Below are positions 45,455-56,870 of a DNA stretch of 64,000 bases, one piece after another (the first letter of the stretch is position 1; every line of letters starts with the position of its first letter). The stretch spans positions 372,001-436,000 of the forward strand of contig LATX02000112.1 in assembly GCA_001466705.2 (NCBI GenBank). Direction: 5' to 3'. Under the pieces are notes generated by a model. That model did not search any database. It saw only the letters and a program-made list of their open reading frames with translations, and had not been told where the DNA came from. The position numbers were made by a program, and so were the translations under genes. The stretch is from Moniliophthora roreri. Lineage: Eukaryota > Basidiomycota > Agaricomycetes > Agaricales > Marasmiaceae.

Positions 45455-46630
45455 ATGTCTGCCCAGCCCACCGATGCGACCGAATGGAATCAAAACCCTG
45501 CCCCGGACTCTCAACGCTCACGGTACGCACGATCCACTTGATCTGGCTCTGTCTTCCTCATGATGAGATTCCTTGATAGCACTGCAGAGTCTCAAGGGCC
45601 TGATCCAGCTCGAGTAAGTCTTTCGACGAATAATCCGACCTCTTCTTTTCACCCATTCACCCTTTCAGGGTCTATTCGAAATGATCCCAGCCCAAGTAGC
45701 TCAGGGTTTTGGGCTAAACATCGCCGGACGACCTTCAGCGAATCTCACACTCATATCTCAGAACTCCGTCCTATTCTATGTCGACGAATACAGCTTGCTC
45801 CGGTTTTCCAATAACAACTTCAAGGGTCTGCTCCCTCTTCCCGACCAGGCAAGGGAGAAACGAATCATCTTCCTGCCAGATCTTCCTTCATCTGAGCTAG
45901 AGATCCTCCTTCAGGCAATCTACCGTGTACCAACAAGCACGCCAGGTACCATGGGTGGAGGAAGCATGGATGATTTCCACGAGCTTGTAAGAGGGGTCGG
46001 GCGGCTCCCCACGTTCGGAATCGCATTCAAATCCGTCATACTGCCACATACATACATATTCGACCGTATACTTTCCTTTTCGGCGCAATATCCTTTGGAA
46101 GTATACGCCCTCGGTGGACAGTACGATATAGACGAGCTGGCCGTATCCGCCTCGCCACACACGCTGACAGTCGAGTTGACCGATATCGAAGAAGGATTGG
46201 CAGGACGGATCGGCGCGTTATATCTCTTGCGCTTGATTCGTCTACATGAGAAGAGAAAAAAGATCATTATGGATCTACTGGTGGAAGGACCAGATTCTGC
46301 GACGGTGTGTAGATCTGAACATCAGGAGGAGCTGAAGAAAAAGTGGAATATGGCCATCGCGTCACTACTGTCGGGAATCAACGCAGGCGAGTGATAAGAA
46401 GAACATTGCGCATGGTCTTGGCCTGACCTTCCATCCAGGTACACCGAAAGAACTCATCCAGGAAGTGGTAATGACGGGTACAAGCGTCATCATCTGTGAT
46501 AGATGTATCGAGGCTAGAGATGCGCGCTTGAATGCTATCCTCACCGAGTGGTCCATGTCAGCTGTGAGTTTTCAATCCCAGGATTGAGGGACCAATGCTG
46601 ACGATGATACTCGTTCAGAGATCCATATAA
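45455..46630 (+). CDS. BTB/POZ-like domain protein of the basidiomycete expanded family
   Basis: Five exons (45455-45522, 45568-45613, 45669-46386, 46439-46563, 46619-46630) total 969 nt, 322 residues. The middle has the fungal BTB-like order: PSANLTLISQNSVLFYVDEY, IIFLPDLPSSELEILLQAIY, VGRLPTFGIAFKSVILPHTY, YPLEVYALGGQYDIDELAVS and AGRIGALYLLRLIRLH. The last long exon reads PKELIQEVVMTGTSVIICDR, CIEARDARLNAILTEW. Such proteins are numerous in Agaricomycetes, with unknown roles, perhaps as Cullin-3 adaptors. The fourth exon is reached only if intron 3 is a GC-AG intron with donor GCGAGT at 46387. Without it the chain would stop at 46394 and the conserved C-terminal exon would be lost. Confidence 0.82.
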
Positions 46631-46780
46631 AGTTAGAATAGAATTCTACGGTCAGCTTTTGAGGCGCGACTGTCCTGCCTGTCTGTATGTTCTTTGGGCT
46701 CTTTGGATACTAGTGAGGAAGTAAACAAGGATGATGTATAATGAACTCCCAATATGCTAAATGTCACTTGAAGCTTAGCG

Positions 46781-47035
46781 TCACTTCCAGCAAGCCGTTG
46801 CCCATGCAGAAGCGTAGGCCGTGTTGACTCCCAGGGGGTTGTTCAGTCCCGAATCAGAACTCCTAATATGTCCGACATAAACACCCAACATTTGGCTTGT
46901 ACAATTCCTTGCGTTGCGGTTTTCCCGAGAGCAACAAGCCACCATTTCGAGCTTGTTAGGGTAGATGAGTGAATTTCGAACTCTTTCAAGCATGTATGTC
47001 GCCGTAGTTTCCAGAGCCGCAGCGTTCCATGACCT
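46781..47035 (-). pseudogene. Isolated C-terminal exon of an unidentified protein
   Basis: A minus-strand frame behind an acceptor-like AATTAG reads SWNAAALETTATYMLERVRN, then LEMVACCSRENRNARNCTSQ, then PLGVNTAYASAWATACWK and a stop. The regular spacing of Cys and Trp and the open frame suggest real coding origin, probably a secreted or enzymatic domain. No matching upstream exon is visible on the minus strand before the aryl-alcohol dehydrogenase remnant. I do not recognise the family. Confidence 0.3.
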
Positions 47036-47249
47036 AATTCTATCTCCTTTATGCTTGTTAGGACTTGAAGATTTAAATGCTAAGGCCTAAGGTTCTAAGC
47101 CGTACATTGACCGTATCGGTAAAATTTGTCCAATGGCTATATTCAAGTCGGTTGTTGGGTCGGCTTTAACAATACCTGCACCGATCCCTCTATCAAGCAA
47201 AAGGTTGATGAATTCGTTGGAAATAGTATGAGAAGGTCACGGTCCGTCG

Positions 47250-47770
47250 ACGTCAGCCTGAAGGAACTTCATGTACACTGGGCGGGACTGGGATACCTCC
47301 GTTGAAGAGTTTATGGACAACCTACACCATTTAGTCGTCCAGGGAAAAGTTTTCCATCTGGTTCGTCCCTTAATTAATATGTTCTAAGTTGACATGCACT
47401 GAACTGTAGGGCATTTCAGATATGTCAGCTTGGATAGTAAACTAGTATGCCAAAGATTATGGAAAGACGCGTACCAAGGGGAATAGAACGTTTTGCAAAG
47501 GCCTTTTGAGCGGGACATCACAACAATGGCTAGAGACTTCGGTTATGATCTTTTGGGGAGCCGGGGGAGAATGTGAGGTTGGAAGCGGAATGAACCTGAA
47601 GTCAAGGTTTCGAAAACCCTTGAGAACGTGGCGAACGAACTAAGGACGAAGAGTATCACTTCCGGTATGTCGTGTCATTTCTATATCAAAGTGGCCATCG
47701 CGTATGCGGTGCAAATACCAATTCATGTCTTCCCCATCGTTGGCGGTCGGAAAGTTGAATCAGAACAGGT
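47250..47770 (+). pseudogene. Aryl-alcohol dehydrogenase (AKR9-type) pseudogene
   Basis: Fragments in three frames line up with fungal aryl-alcohol dehydrogenases. In order they are LHVHW, then after a one-base slip DWDTSVEEFMDNLHHLVVQG, an intron, GISDMSAWIVN followed by a TAG stop, YAKDYGKT, then in another frame NVLQRPFERDITTMARDFGY. After a further break come KTLENVANEL and VAIAYAVQIPIHVFPIVGGR. The N-terminal part with the catalytic Tyr is absent. Nonsense and frame changes show it is dead. The family converts aryl aldehydes in white-rot metabolism. It is distinct in subtype from the aldo/keto reductase at the left edge. Confidence 0.75.
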
Positions 47771-48146
47771 GTTTATTGACCTGCACTACATACTTTTCTT
47801 TACTATACATAGAATAATTACCTCGGTGATACCGCATCGGAGTCGACCTATCTCCTATATTCCAGGTTCCATCTGTCAATCGAAAAGGCGGAAAGCCCTT
47901 CGCCCAAGAGCAGTTCCAAAGGAACGAACATCGGCGCTGAGTTGCATCGATGAGAATCGTCCTGATATGGTAAAATCTGCCATGTGGGTAATGCAAAAGA
48001 TATAAAAAGCTAGGCTAGCCGACAACTTTTCTTCTCTCCTTTCCACTCGAACCATCCTATACCTTCTCCTCAATTTTTGCTGGCTCGGGTGGAGAGGAGA
48101 CGTTTATTTTCTTTATATCTAGCAATCCATAGAAGAATTCACCCTC
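47771..48146 (+). promoter_or_regulatory. Upstream region of the CAD gene with pyrimidine-rich leader
   Basis: The last 120 bases before the CAD start codon are C/T-rich (for example ACTTTTCTTCTCTCCTTTCC at about 48025), as is usual for highly expressed fungal housekeeping genes. No clear TATA box is seen. No upstream ATG lies in the final 90 bases. Confidence 0.4.
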
Positions 48147-51100
48147 ATGGCTCTGTCAAACCCACCCGGTCACGTCCTTCCAGTCCGTCCTATATTTTTA
48201 CGATCTCGAAGCCAGTTTTCCAACGTTCCTACCCCACTTGCGACCGCTCCTCCAGCAGAGGATGATCCAGAAAACGCTCTGAATGTCGATGCCGTTCTCG
48301 AACTTGCCGATGGTTCCGCTTACCGCGGTATAAGCTTTGGCGCCGAAGGTAAAAGCGTTGCAGGAGAATGTGTTTTTCAGACTGGTGTGCATTTAGTAGT
48401 TTTTTTTAATAAATATTCATGCGATTAATGTTTTGCTTATTTAGGGATGGTCGGGTACACCGAATCTCTCACTGATCCATCGTACGAAGATCAAATCCTT
48501 GTCCTCACCTATCCTCTCGTTGGCAATTACGGTGTCCCCGAGCGCCCCCAAAACCCTCTCGAGGATCTCCCCCTCGAGTTCGAGTCCTCCAGGATTCATG
48601 TAGCTGCCCTTGTTATTGGGTATTACTCCAAAGATTTCAGTCATTTCCTCGCAAAATCTTCCTTGAGCGTGTGGCTCAAAGAAAACGGTGTTCCAGCAAT
48701 CTATGGCGTGGACACGCGCGTTCTTACCAAAAAAATTAGAGAGAAAGGATCAATGCTTGGCAAAGTCCTTGCCAGGAACCACGACGGGCACAGGCGAACG
48801 TCTTCCGTTCCTAACGGAATGCAGTCTCAGAATCCCTCGAGAGCACCTTCACCAAATTCACTCTCGCCTGCAGGCTGGAGAGAAAACTATGTCGATATTC
48901 CATTTTTCGACCCGAACCAGACCAACTTGGTCGCAGCTGTATCCATTACGACACCACGAGTATACAAGCCCACATCCAAACCTGTCCTCCATCCAACAAC
49001 CAGACGTCAAATTCGTGTTCTTGCGATTGATGTCGGTATGAAGTACAACCAAATCCGATGCTTTATCAACCGGGGCGTAGAGTTGAAAGTCGTTCCCTGG
49101 AATTACGACTTCCTAGCCGAATCAGAGGTGTTCGACGGTCTCTTCATCTCCAACGGTCCAGGTGATCCCACCATGGTATCCGAAACTATTTCCCGCATCT
49201 CGAAGCTTATGGAACGCGGTGATAAGCCTATATTCGGTATCTGTCTTGGGCACCAGCTTCTCGCCCTCGCCGCTGGTGCGACAACCTCGAAGATGAAGTA
49301 CGGTAACCGTGGTCACAACATCCCCTGTACGGATGCTATGTCTGGTAGATGTTACATCACGTCTCAGAACCATGGTTTTCAAGTCGATACCGCTTCACTG
49401 CCGAAAGGCTGGAAGGAGTTGTTCAAGAACGCCAACGACGGAAGCAACGAGGGTATTTACTGCGAGGATAAACCCTTTTTCTCAGTCCAATTCCATCCAG
49501 AGTCTACCCCCGGACCTCGGGACACCGAATTCCTTTTTGACGTGTTCATTCAAAATGTCATTGACTGCGTCTCCTTGGCTCCAGGTGGCCAGATGAAGCC
49601 TATCACGATGCCCGGAGGCAAGAAAGAGGACAACGATAAGCGTGTTCCTCGCGCCAACGTTTCCAAAGTCCTGATCTTGGGCTCTGGCGGTTTATCTATC
49701 GGCCAAGCTGGTGAATTCGATTATTCGGGTTCACAGGCAATAAAGGCCCTCAAGGAAGAAGGTATCTATACTATCATGGTCAACCCAAACATTGCCACGA
49801 TCGCCACTTCGAAAGGCCTTGCAGACAAGGTATATTTCCTGCCTGTGACGCCCGACTTTGTTAGGAAGATCATCAAGTACGAGAAACCAGATGGTATCTA
49901 TGTTACTTTTGGTGGGCAGACGGCTTTGAATGTTGGCATCAAGCTCAAGGACGAGTTCGACCGATTGGGTGTGAAGGTGCTCGGAACGCCTATTGATACG
50001 ATCATTATGACCGAAGACCGACAGCTCTTTGCAAATGCTATGGCAGAGATTGGGGAGCGATGTGCCAAGAGCTTCACGGCTACGAACATCGAGGAGGCGA
50101 TCACTGCTGCCAATGATATTGGATATCCCGTTATTGTCCGGGCTGCCTACGCTCTTGGAGGTCTGGGTAGTGGATTCGCACAGGATGAAGCTGGTTTGAA
50201 GGCGCTCTGTGGAAAGGCCTTCGCCACCAGTCCTCAGGTATTGGTGGAGAAGAGCATGAAGGGATGGAAGGAGATTGAGTATGAGGTGGTTCGGGACTGC
50301 AGAAACAACTGCATAACTGTCTGTAATATGGAGGTCAGTAACTTTCTAATGTACACCATCTCAGGAGATGGCTGACTCTGACTAGAACTTTGATCCTCTG
50401 GGTATCCACACTGGAGACTCCATTGTCGTCGCACCTTCCCAGACGCTCTCTGATTCGGATTATAACATGCTTCGAACCACTGCTATCAACGTCATTAGGC
50501 ATCTGGGTGTTGTTGGTGAATGCAACATTCAATATGCTCTGAACCCCGACTCGCAGGAGTACTGTATCATTGAGGTGGGTATAAACTATGTTTTATTTTC
50601 TGATGCTGAAACTGGGTGTGATAGGTCAATGCTCGTCTCTCCCGTTCTTCCGCCCTTGCATCGAAAGCAACCGGTTATCCTCTTGCCTTTATCGCCGCCA
50701 AACTTGGACTCGGCATTCCTCTGAACGAGATTAAGAACTCCGTCACTAAAGTCACATCGGCGTGCTTCGAACCCAGCTTGGACTACGTTGTGGTTAAGAT
50801 TCCTCGTTGGGATCTGAAGAAGTTCAACCGTGTATCTCGCCTGCTCAGCAGCAGCATGAAGTCGGTTGGTGAGGTCATGTCCATTGGGCGTACCTTTGAG
50901 GAGACCATCCAGAAAGCTATCAGGGCTATCGATGACCAGTTTTCCGGTTTCGCGAAGAACGAGTTTGTGGAGGACATTGACGAAGAGCTCGTTAACCCTA
51001 CCGACAAGCGTATCTTTGCCATCTCGACTGCCTTCCATCGAGGATACAGCGTCGACAAGATTTGGCAGATGACCAACATCGATAAATGGTTCTTGACCAG

Positions 51101-54100
51101 GCTCCAGTACATCTTCAGGATGGAACAGCACCTTACTTCCCTCAATATCTCTACCATCAGTGCGGATGATGTTAAGCGCGCCAAACAGCTCGGTTTCTCT
51201 GACCGACAATTGGCCACTTGCTTTGGCTCGACGGAACTCGCTGTCCGAAGGTTACGACAGGAAAGCGGGATCATGCCATTCGTGAAGCAGATTGATACCG
51301 TTGCTGCAGAGTTCCCAGCTTACACCAACTATCTATACACAACGTACAATGCTATTGCCCACGACGTCTCTTTCAACGATCGAGGTGTAATGGTCCTCGG
51401 CTCAGGGGTCTACCGTATTGGTTCTTCAGTTGAGTTCGACTGGTGTGCAGTTCGCGCCATCAGGACTCTCAGAGAACAAGGATTCCCCACTGTCATGGTC
51501 AACTATAATCCCGAAACAGTCAGTACGGATTACGACGAGGCTGATCGGCTCTATTTCGAGAATATCAGTCTTGAGACCATCCTTGATATCTACGATACCG
51601 AACGCGCTAGGGGTGTCATTCTTTCCATGGGTGGTCAGACGCCTAACAACATCGCGTTGCCATTATATCGCCAGAATGTCAAGATCTATGGAACGTCTCC
51701 GGAGATGATTGATACTGCTGAGAATCGCTTCAAGTTCTCACGTTTATTGGATGAGATTGGTGTGGACCAACCGTTATGGAAGGAAATGACAAGTATCGAG
51801 GAAGCTTACGTTTTCTGCGACAAAGTCGGCTATCCCGTTCTTGTTAGGCCGTCCTACGTCCTGTCAGGTGCAGCTATGAATGTCGTATCGACGGCCGATG
51901 ATCTCTCGAACTATTTGACTCAAGCCACTGCGGTTTCGAGGGACCATCCTGTCGTCATCACCAAGTACATCGAGCAAGCAAAGGAAATTGAGATGGATGC
52001 GGTTGCCAAAGATGGGAAAATGATTATGCATTACATTTCTGAACATGTTGAGAACGCTGGTGTCCATTCCGGTGACGCGACTTTGATTCATCCGCCCCAG
52101 GACTTGGACCCACAGACCGTCCGTCAGATCGAGGACGCGACAGCAAAGATTGGAAATGCTCTCAATGTCACTGGCCCATTCAACATCCAATTCATCGCGA
52201 AGAACAACGAGATCAAGGTCATCGAGTGTAATCTCCGAGCCGCGAGGTCGTTCCCCTTTGTCTCGAAGGTCACTGGCATTGATGCGATTGAGATGGCTAC
52301 TAAGGCCATGCTTGGACTGCCCGTGGACGCATACCCAGACGCTGGCTTACCTCCCGACTACGTGGGCATCAAAGTTCCTCAGTTCAGCTTCAGTAGATTG
52401 TCGGGGGCCGATCCAGTATTGGGTGTGGAGATGGCTTCCACTGGTGAAGTTGCCTGCTTTGGTAGAGACAAGTATGAGGCATATCTCAAGGGCCTGATCT
52501 CGACTGGAATCGTACCTCCGAAGAAGAATATCTTGTTCTCAATCGGAAGTTATAGGGAGAAGTTGGAGCTGCTGCCCTCTGTTCAGAAACTCCACGCGGC
52601 CGGGTACAATATCTTTGCAACCTCCGGAACGGCAGATTTTTTGCAAGAACATAACGTTCCATGCAAAGTGAGTAGATGAATTTCCTTAAGATTTGTTTTA
52701 TGCTAATAATATTCTATAGTATCTAGAAACCCTTGGAGAAGATAGCCGAGATAAACAGAAGTCTGAATATTCTCTTACTCAGCATCTGGCCAACAATCTC
52801 ATCGACATGTACATCAATCTTCCTTCCAAGAACCATTACCGTCGTCCAGCTAGTTACGCAAGCAAGGGATACCATACCCGTCGTATGGCCGTCGACTTTG
52901 CCATTCCTCTCATTACCAATGTCAAGAATGCAAAAATGTTAGCCGAGGCACTCATTCGCAAACTGCCTTTGGATGTTTCTTCCATCGACTCCAAGAGCTC
53001 ACATATCACGCACGTCTTCCCAGGCCTGATCAATGTCGCAGCCTTTGTACCAGAATTGGCAGTTTCCGGGAGCAAAGACTTGATCAACGCTACTCGTGCA
53101 TCCATCAGTGCGGGCTTTACGACTGCAGTTGTCATACCTCAGGGTCACGGAAATGGCGTTGTCAATCGACAGACTCTTGAGATTGCGAGAGCTAACCTGG
53201 CAGGAGGTCCGTACAGCAACGTAGCCTTTTGCATTTCTGCTTCCGCAGACAACGTACAAGCAATTGACGAAGAACTGAAGGCCGAGGCGAGGGCACTCTT
53301 CATCCCATTCCGGATCAACAACGTCCCGATACCGATGTCTGCCGTCGCCGCCCATTTCGCGTCGTGGCCTACCGAGAAGCCACTCGTTACTGATGCCAAA
53401 GGTTCAGACCTTGCCTCGTTACTCCTATTGGCTAGTTTGCACAATAGAAGCATACACGTCACCAACGTACAATCTGTCGATGATATGCTACTCATCTCAC
53501 TGAGCAAGGCCAAAAATTTGAAGGTTACTTGTGATGTTTCAGTGTACTCCCTGTTCTTCACTCGAGAACAATTCCCTTCTTCGACATGTCTTCCTTCTGC
53601 AGAGGATCAAAAGGCACTGTGGCAAAAGCTTGATCTCATCGACGCGTTCTCTGTGGGTAACCCGCCGTACCGATTGGCAACGGAAATCGGGCATAGTGGC
53701 TCGTCGGAGTCTGGTATAGAGGAGGCCCTTCCCTTGCTTCTGACGGCCGTTACCGAGAAACGTCTGACCTTGGACGATATCCAACTCCGCTTGCATGACA
53801 ATCCTGTTCAGATCTTCGGTCTGCCCGAGCAAGCCCAGACGAATGTCGAAGTCGTCGTCGGCCGAAGGGCTCCTTACACGACGAAATCAGTCCGCTGGTC
53901 TCCCCTGGACAGCGGAGTCAAAGTCACCGGTGCCATTCATCGTGTGATTGTGCATGGACAGACAACGTTCTTGGACGGTTCTTTATCCTCAGTGCCGCTA
54001 GGGAAAGATATATCATCTGCTACCATTAGCCACGCGCCAAGTACCTCAAATGTCACTGCGCCAAAGGAACTGGAAGCCACTTCATCACAGTCCAATATCC

Positions 54101-55277
54101 TTTTCATTTCTCAATCGATGGGATCTGTTATGCATGGCCCTCCAGCCCCAGCTCCTCACTTCTCTTCTCTTGCACCTCATCCTTCGTTCCATCGCCGACA
54201 TATCCTGTCAGTTAAGCAGTTCACTCGCCAGGATCTCTACGACCTCTTCTCACTGGCTCATGAGATGCGACTCCAAGTCGAGCGAAATGGCACTCTCGAC
54301 ATTCTGAAAGGAAGGGTTCTCTGTACAGCGTTCTACGAGCCTTCGACTAGGACCAGCTCTTCGTTTGATGCTGCCATGAAGCGCTGTGGAGGTGAAGTCG
54401 TCCAAATTTCTGCAGATACATCCTCGGTCGCCAAGGGCGAGACCCTTCCCGATACCGTGAGAACACTCGGTTGTTATGGAGATGCGATTGTGCTCCGTCA
54501 TCCTGACGTTGGAAGCGCCCAGCTTGCAGCCAAGTTCTCTCCTGTACCAGTCATAAATGCTGGAGACGGAATCGGTGAACATCCAACCCAGGTGTGTCTT
54601 CTTCCAGAATTCAGATCCAATTTGCATTAACGGTACCTTTGTAGGCCTTGCTCGATGTCTACACCATCCGTTCAGAACTGGGTACCGTGAATGGTCGCAC
54701 CATCACCATTCTTGGAGACCTAAAGAACGGAAGGACAGTTCACAGTCTTGTGACACTTCTGTGTCTGTACTCCGTCCGCCTCAACTTTGTATCACCACCT
54801 TCGCTGGCAATGCCCTCAAGTGTCGTCTCAGCTGCTCGCAAAGCCGGTATCGCAGTTTACCAATGCGAGAGCCTGGAGGAGGTCTTGACAGATACGGACG
54901 TGTTGTATGTTACCCGAGTTCAGAAGGAACGCTTCGAAACCGAGACCGAGTGGCAGCAAGTCAGGGATGCATACCGCGTTGACCACGCTGTACTTGCAAG
55001 AGCGAAGGAGGAGATGATTGTCATGCATCCTCTACCCCGCGTGAATGGTGCGCCGTTATCTCACTCTATCCACTACTGCGCATACTCACATCATTGAATA
55101 GAAATTGACCCAGAGGTTGACTTTGACTCTCGCCGAGCAGTTTACTTCCGACAGATGCGTTATGGTCTCTTCGTGAGTACATCAAGAGGGTTTCATTGAC
55201 AGGACACTAATAAAATAATGATGGGTTTACAGATCAGGATGGCATTACTTGTCAGTGTTTTGGGATCTCGAAGCTAG
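48147..55277 (+). CDS. URA2: Multifunctional pyrimidine protein: GATase-CPSase II-(dead DHOase)-ATCase
   Basis: Eight exons (48147-48384, 48445-50333, 50386-50574, 50625-52667, 52720-54591, 54645-55047, 55102-55172, 55233-55277) total 6750 nt, 2249 residues, matching yeast Ura2 (2214). The glutaminase half has [10 protein letters not shown] with the nucleophilic Cys (about residue 345) and FSVQFHPES. The two CPSase halves carry [17 protein letters not shown] (about 492) and [15 protein letters not shown] (about 1030), followed by ATP-grasp motifs. Residues about 1550-1880 are DHOase-like, but [13 protein letters not shown] replaces the metal-binding PGxxDxHxH, so the domain is inactive. ATCase occupies about 1945-2249 with [49 protein letters not shown] and MHPLPRVNE. 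It makes carbamoyl phosphate and carbamoyl aspartate; UTP feedback is expected from the family. Confidence 0.97.
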
Positions 55278-55367
55278 ATGGTAGATGGCATGAAAACGGA
55301 CTGACACCCAAAAGTACATGAATTACAACAACAACGATAAACTAATGAATGTAAACTCGAGTATAGG

Positions 55368-55670
55368 CTACATCGTGGGGACGACAATTTGAGTGTTTTT
55401 TGGTTGAAAAGTATTGCTAAATGAAACAACGGGCAAGTGCATACGGACACCCAGATGAACCATAATCAATCCAGGTTCCATACATCTAATCTTGCGGGAT
55501 AAGAGGCGAAGTTGATCTTTGCGAGGCAGGGAGTGTGGAATCCCACAGAAGTTTGCCCAATTTTTGAGTTGGTCACACTCGAGGCCTTCGATTACGGCTT
55601 TGCTTTTGAGAGTTTCAGCTGCAAATTGGATGGTACAAGGCAATGGACATGACACGCATTCGATAGCCAT
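55368..55670 (-). CDS. Short hypothetical ORF, 100 codons
   Basis: An ATG-initiated frame lies downstream of and convergent with the CAD gene. It encodes MAIECVSCPLPCTIQFAAET, then LECDQLKNWANFCGIPHSLP, then RKDQLRLLSRKIR. The segment from LECDQLKNW to LLSRKI has a helix-loop-helix pattern reminiscent of a SAP-like motif, but this is weak. It could equally be a fragment of a decayed gene or a chance frame. Confidence 0.25.
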   Translation of the reverse strand: MAIECVSCPLPCTIQFAAETLKSKAVIEGLECDQLKNWANFCGIPHSLPRKDQLRLLSRKIRCMEPGLIMVHLGVRMHLPVVSFSNTFQPKNTQIVVPTM

Positions 55671-56200
55671 GCTAAACGTCTTTCTATGGTGCCATAATCA
55701 CGCTTGCAGGATACGGGAACATAGATATAACTGAGCTATCTATACATCCGTGATTGTAAGCCTGTGTTCGCTCGAATATCAACGAAAAGGTGCTGGGACT
55801 TGGCTGGGACACAACCAAGGGGGTGGGGAATTTGAATCAACTCCAAACTCCAGACCAGGACCCCTCTTCCCTCAAAAAAAGAAATTCAGATTACACAATG
55901 TCCAAAGAGGAGGGGCGAATTGGAGTACATTGCATTGAGATCGGAAAGATCCCGGAGCTAGCAAAGTCTCGATCTTGGTCTTTGCGCGGCGTATTCCTCA
56001 AATTTCATAGAAATTGAACCATCGCCCAAGTTCGTCGTAGTAGGTGTATAACTGCCTTACTCTTGAGGGCGGATTGTAGCTAATATAATTAGTGCATCAG
56101 ACATGTCGGAGACCCGTATAATTGCAAGTGAAACGGACCGCTGTCGGTGAACGCTCGACCGTGCCATCTTCAAGCTTATTTGGGACAGCCTCATAGGGCG
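55671..56200. other. Intergenic, no gene seen
   Basis: Only short frames without ATG or family resemblance are present. A poly-A tract of 7 (about 55875) and the 3' end of the coiled-coil gene lie here. Confidence 0.45.
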
Positions 56201-56853
56201 TTACTGATCCACCTTGACAGCTGCAGTCGTAAATCTGCAAATATACAGATTTGACTTGATTGTTGTAATAAAATTAAGTTTGAAGAACTGACCTTAGCTG
56301 CCAATATCTCGACATTTCCGACCACATTTTAATGTTGCTTAGCTGAGAGTCAATGATCCCCAATTTGGAGTCCATTCCGGTCAGCTTCGCGTTCATGTCG
56401 ATCAATTTCATGTCGAAATCGTCCACTTTTGTATCCCAAGTTTGGGGTCTATGTCATCCAATTTCTCCAAGTTTTCCAACTTCTCCATTTCTCCTATTCT
56501 CCTGTGAGGATACACCCCTCGTGGTGAGGCAAAGGACGCGGCGGCGGATGGCTCAGCGTCCACGGCGTCGGGTGACATATGAACTTGCAGAATTCTCTCA
56601 GCCTGACGGTGACGCTGGCATGGCCACAGAAGAGCGTTTTAGAAATGAGGAAGTCACAGAGTTTTGGGTATATACTCACTGCGGATCTGTAGTTTTGTAG
56701 CACCACTGAGACTTTGAGTAGATGGTTGAGGTGAACGCTGCGTCGTGCATATGTCACACCACGTGAAGTGACCATGGCGAATATAATGGCTTGACAAGCC
56801 TCCACAGGAGGACGGCTTACCATGGTATTTAACACAGCGATCTCTTCCTCCAT
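56201..56853 (-). CDS. Predicted small coiled-coil protein with one frame break
   Basis: Exon 1 starts MEEEIAVLNTM at 56853 and ends QNYRSA before a GTGAGT donor. Exon 2 reads RHRQAERILQVHMSPDAVDA, a Ser/Ala/Pro-rich linker, and MEKLENLEKLDDIDPKLG. Continuing one base out of frame comes VDDFDMKLIDMNAKLTG, then MDSKLGIIDSQLSNIKMW. The last exon, after a GTCAGT donor, reads FTTAAVKVDQ and stops at 56201. The repeating DxKLxxMD unit spans the frame break, which shows that one base is missing or added in the GGG run near 56430. This is either a sequencing/assembly error or a recent mutation. Starts lie 17 bp from those of the divergent F-box gene. Confidence 0.45.
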
Positions 56854-56870
56854 CTCAACACTCTCATGAC

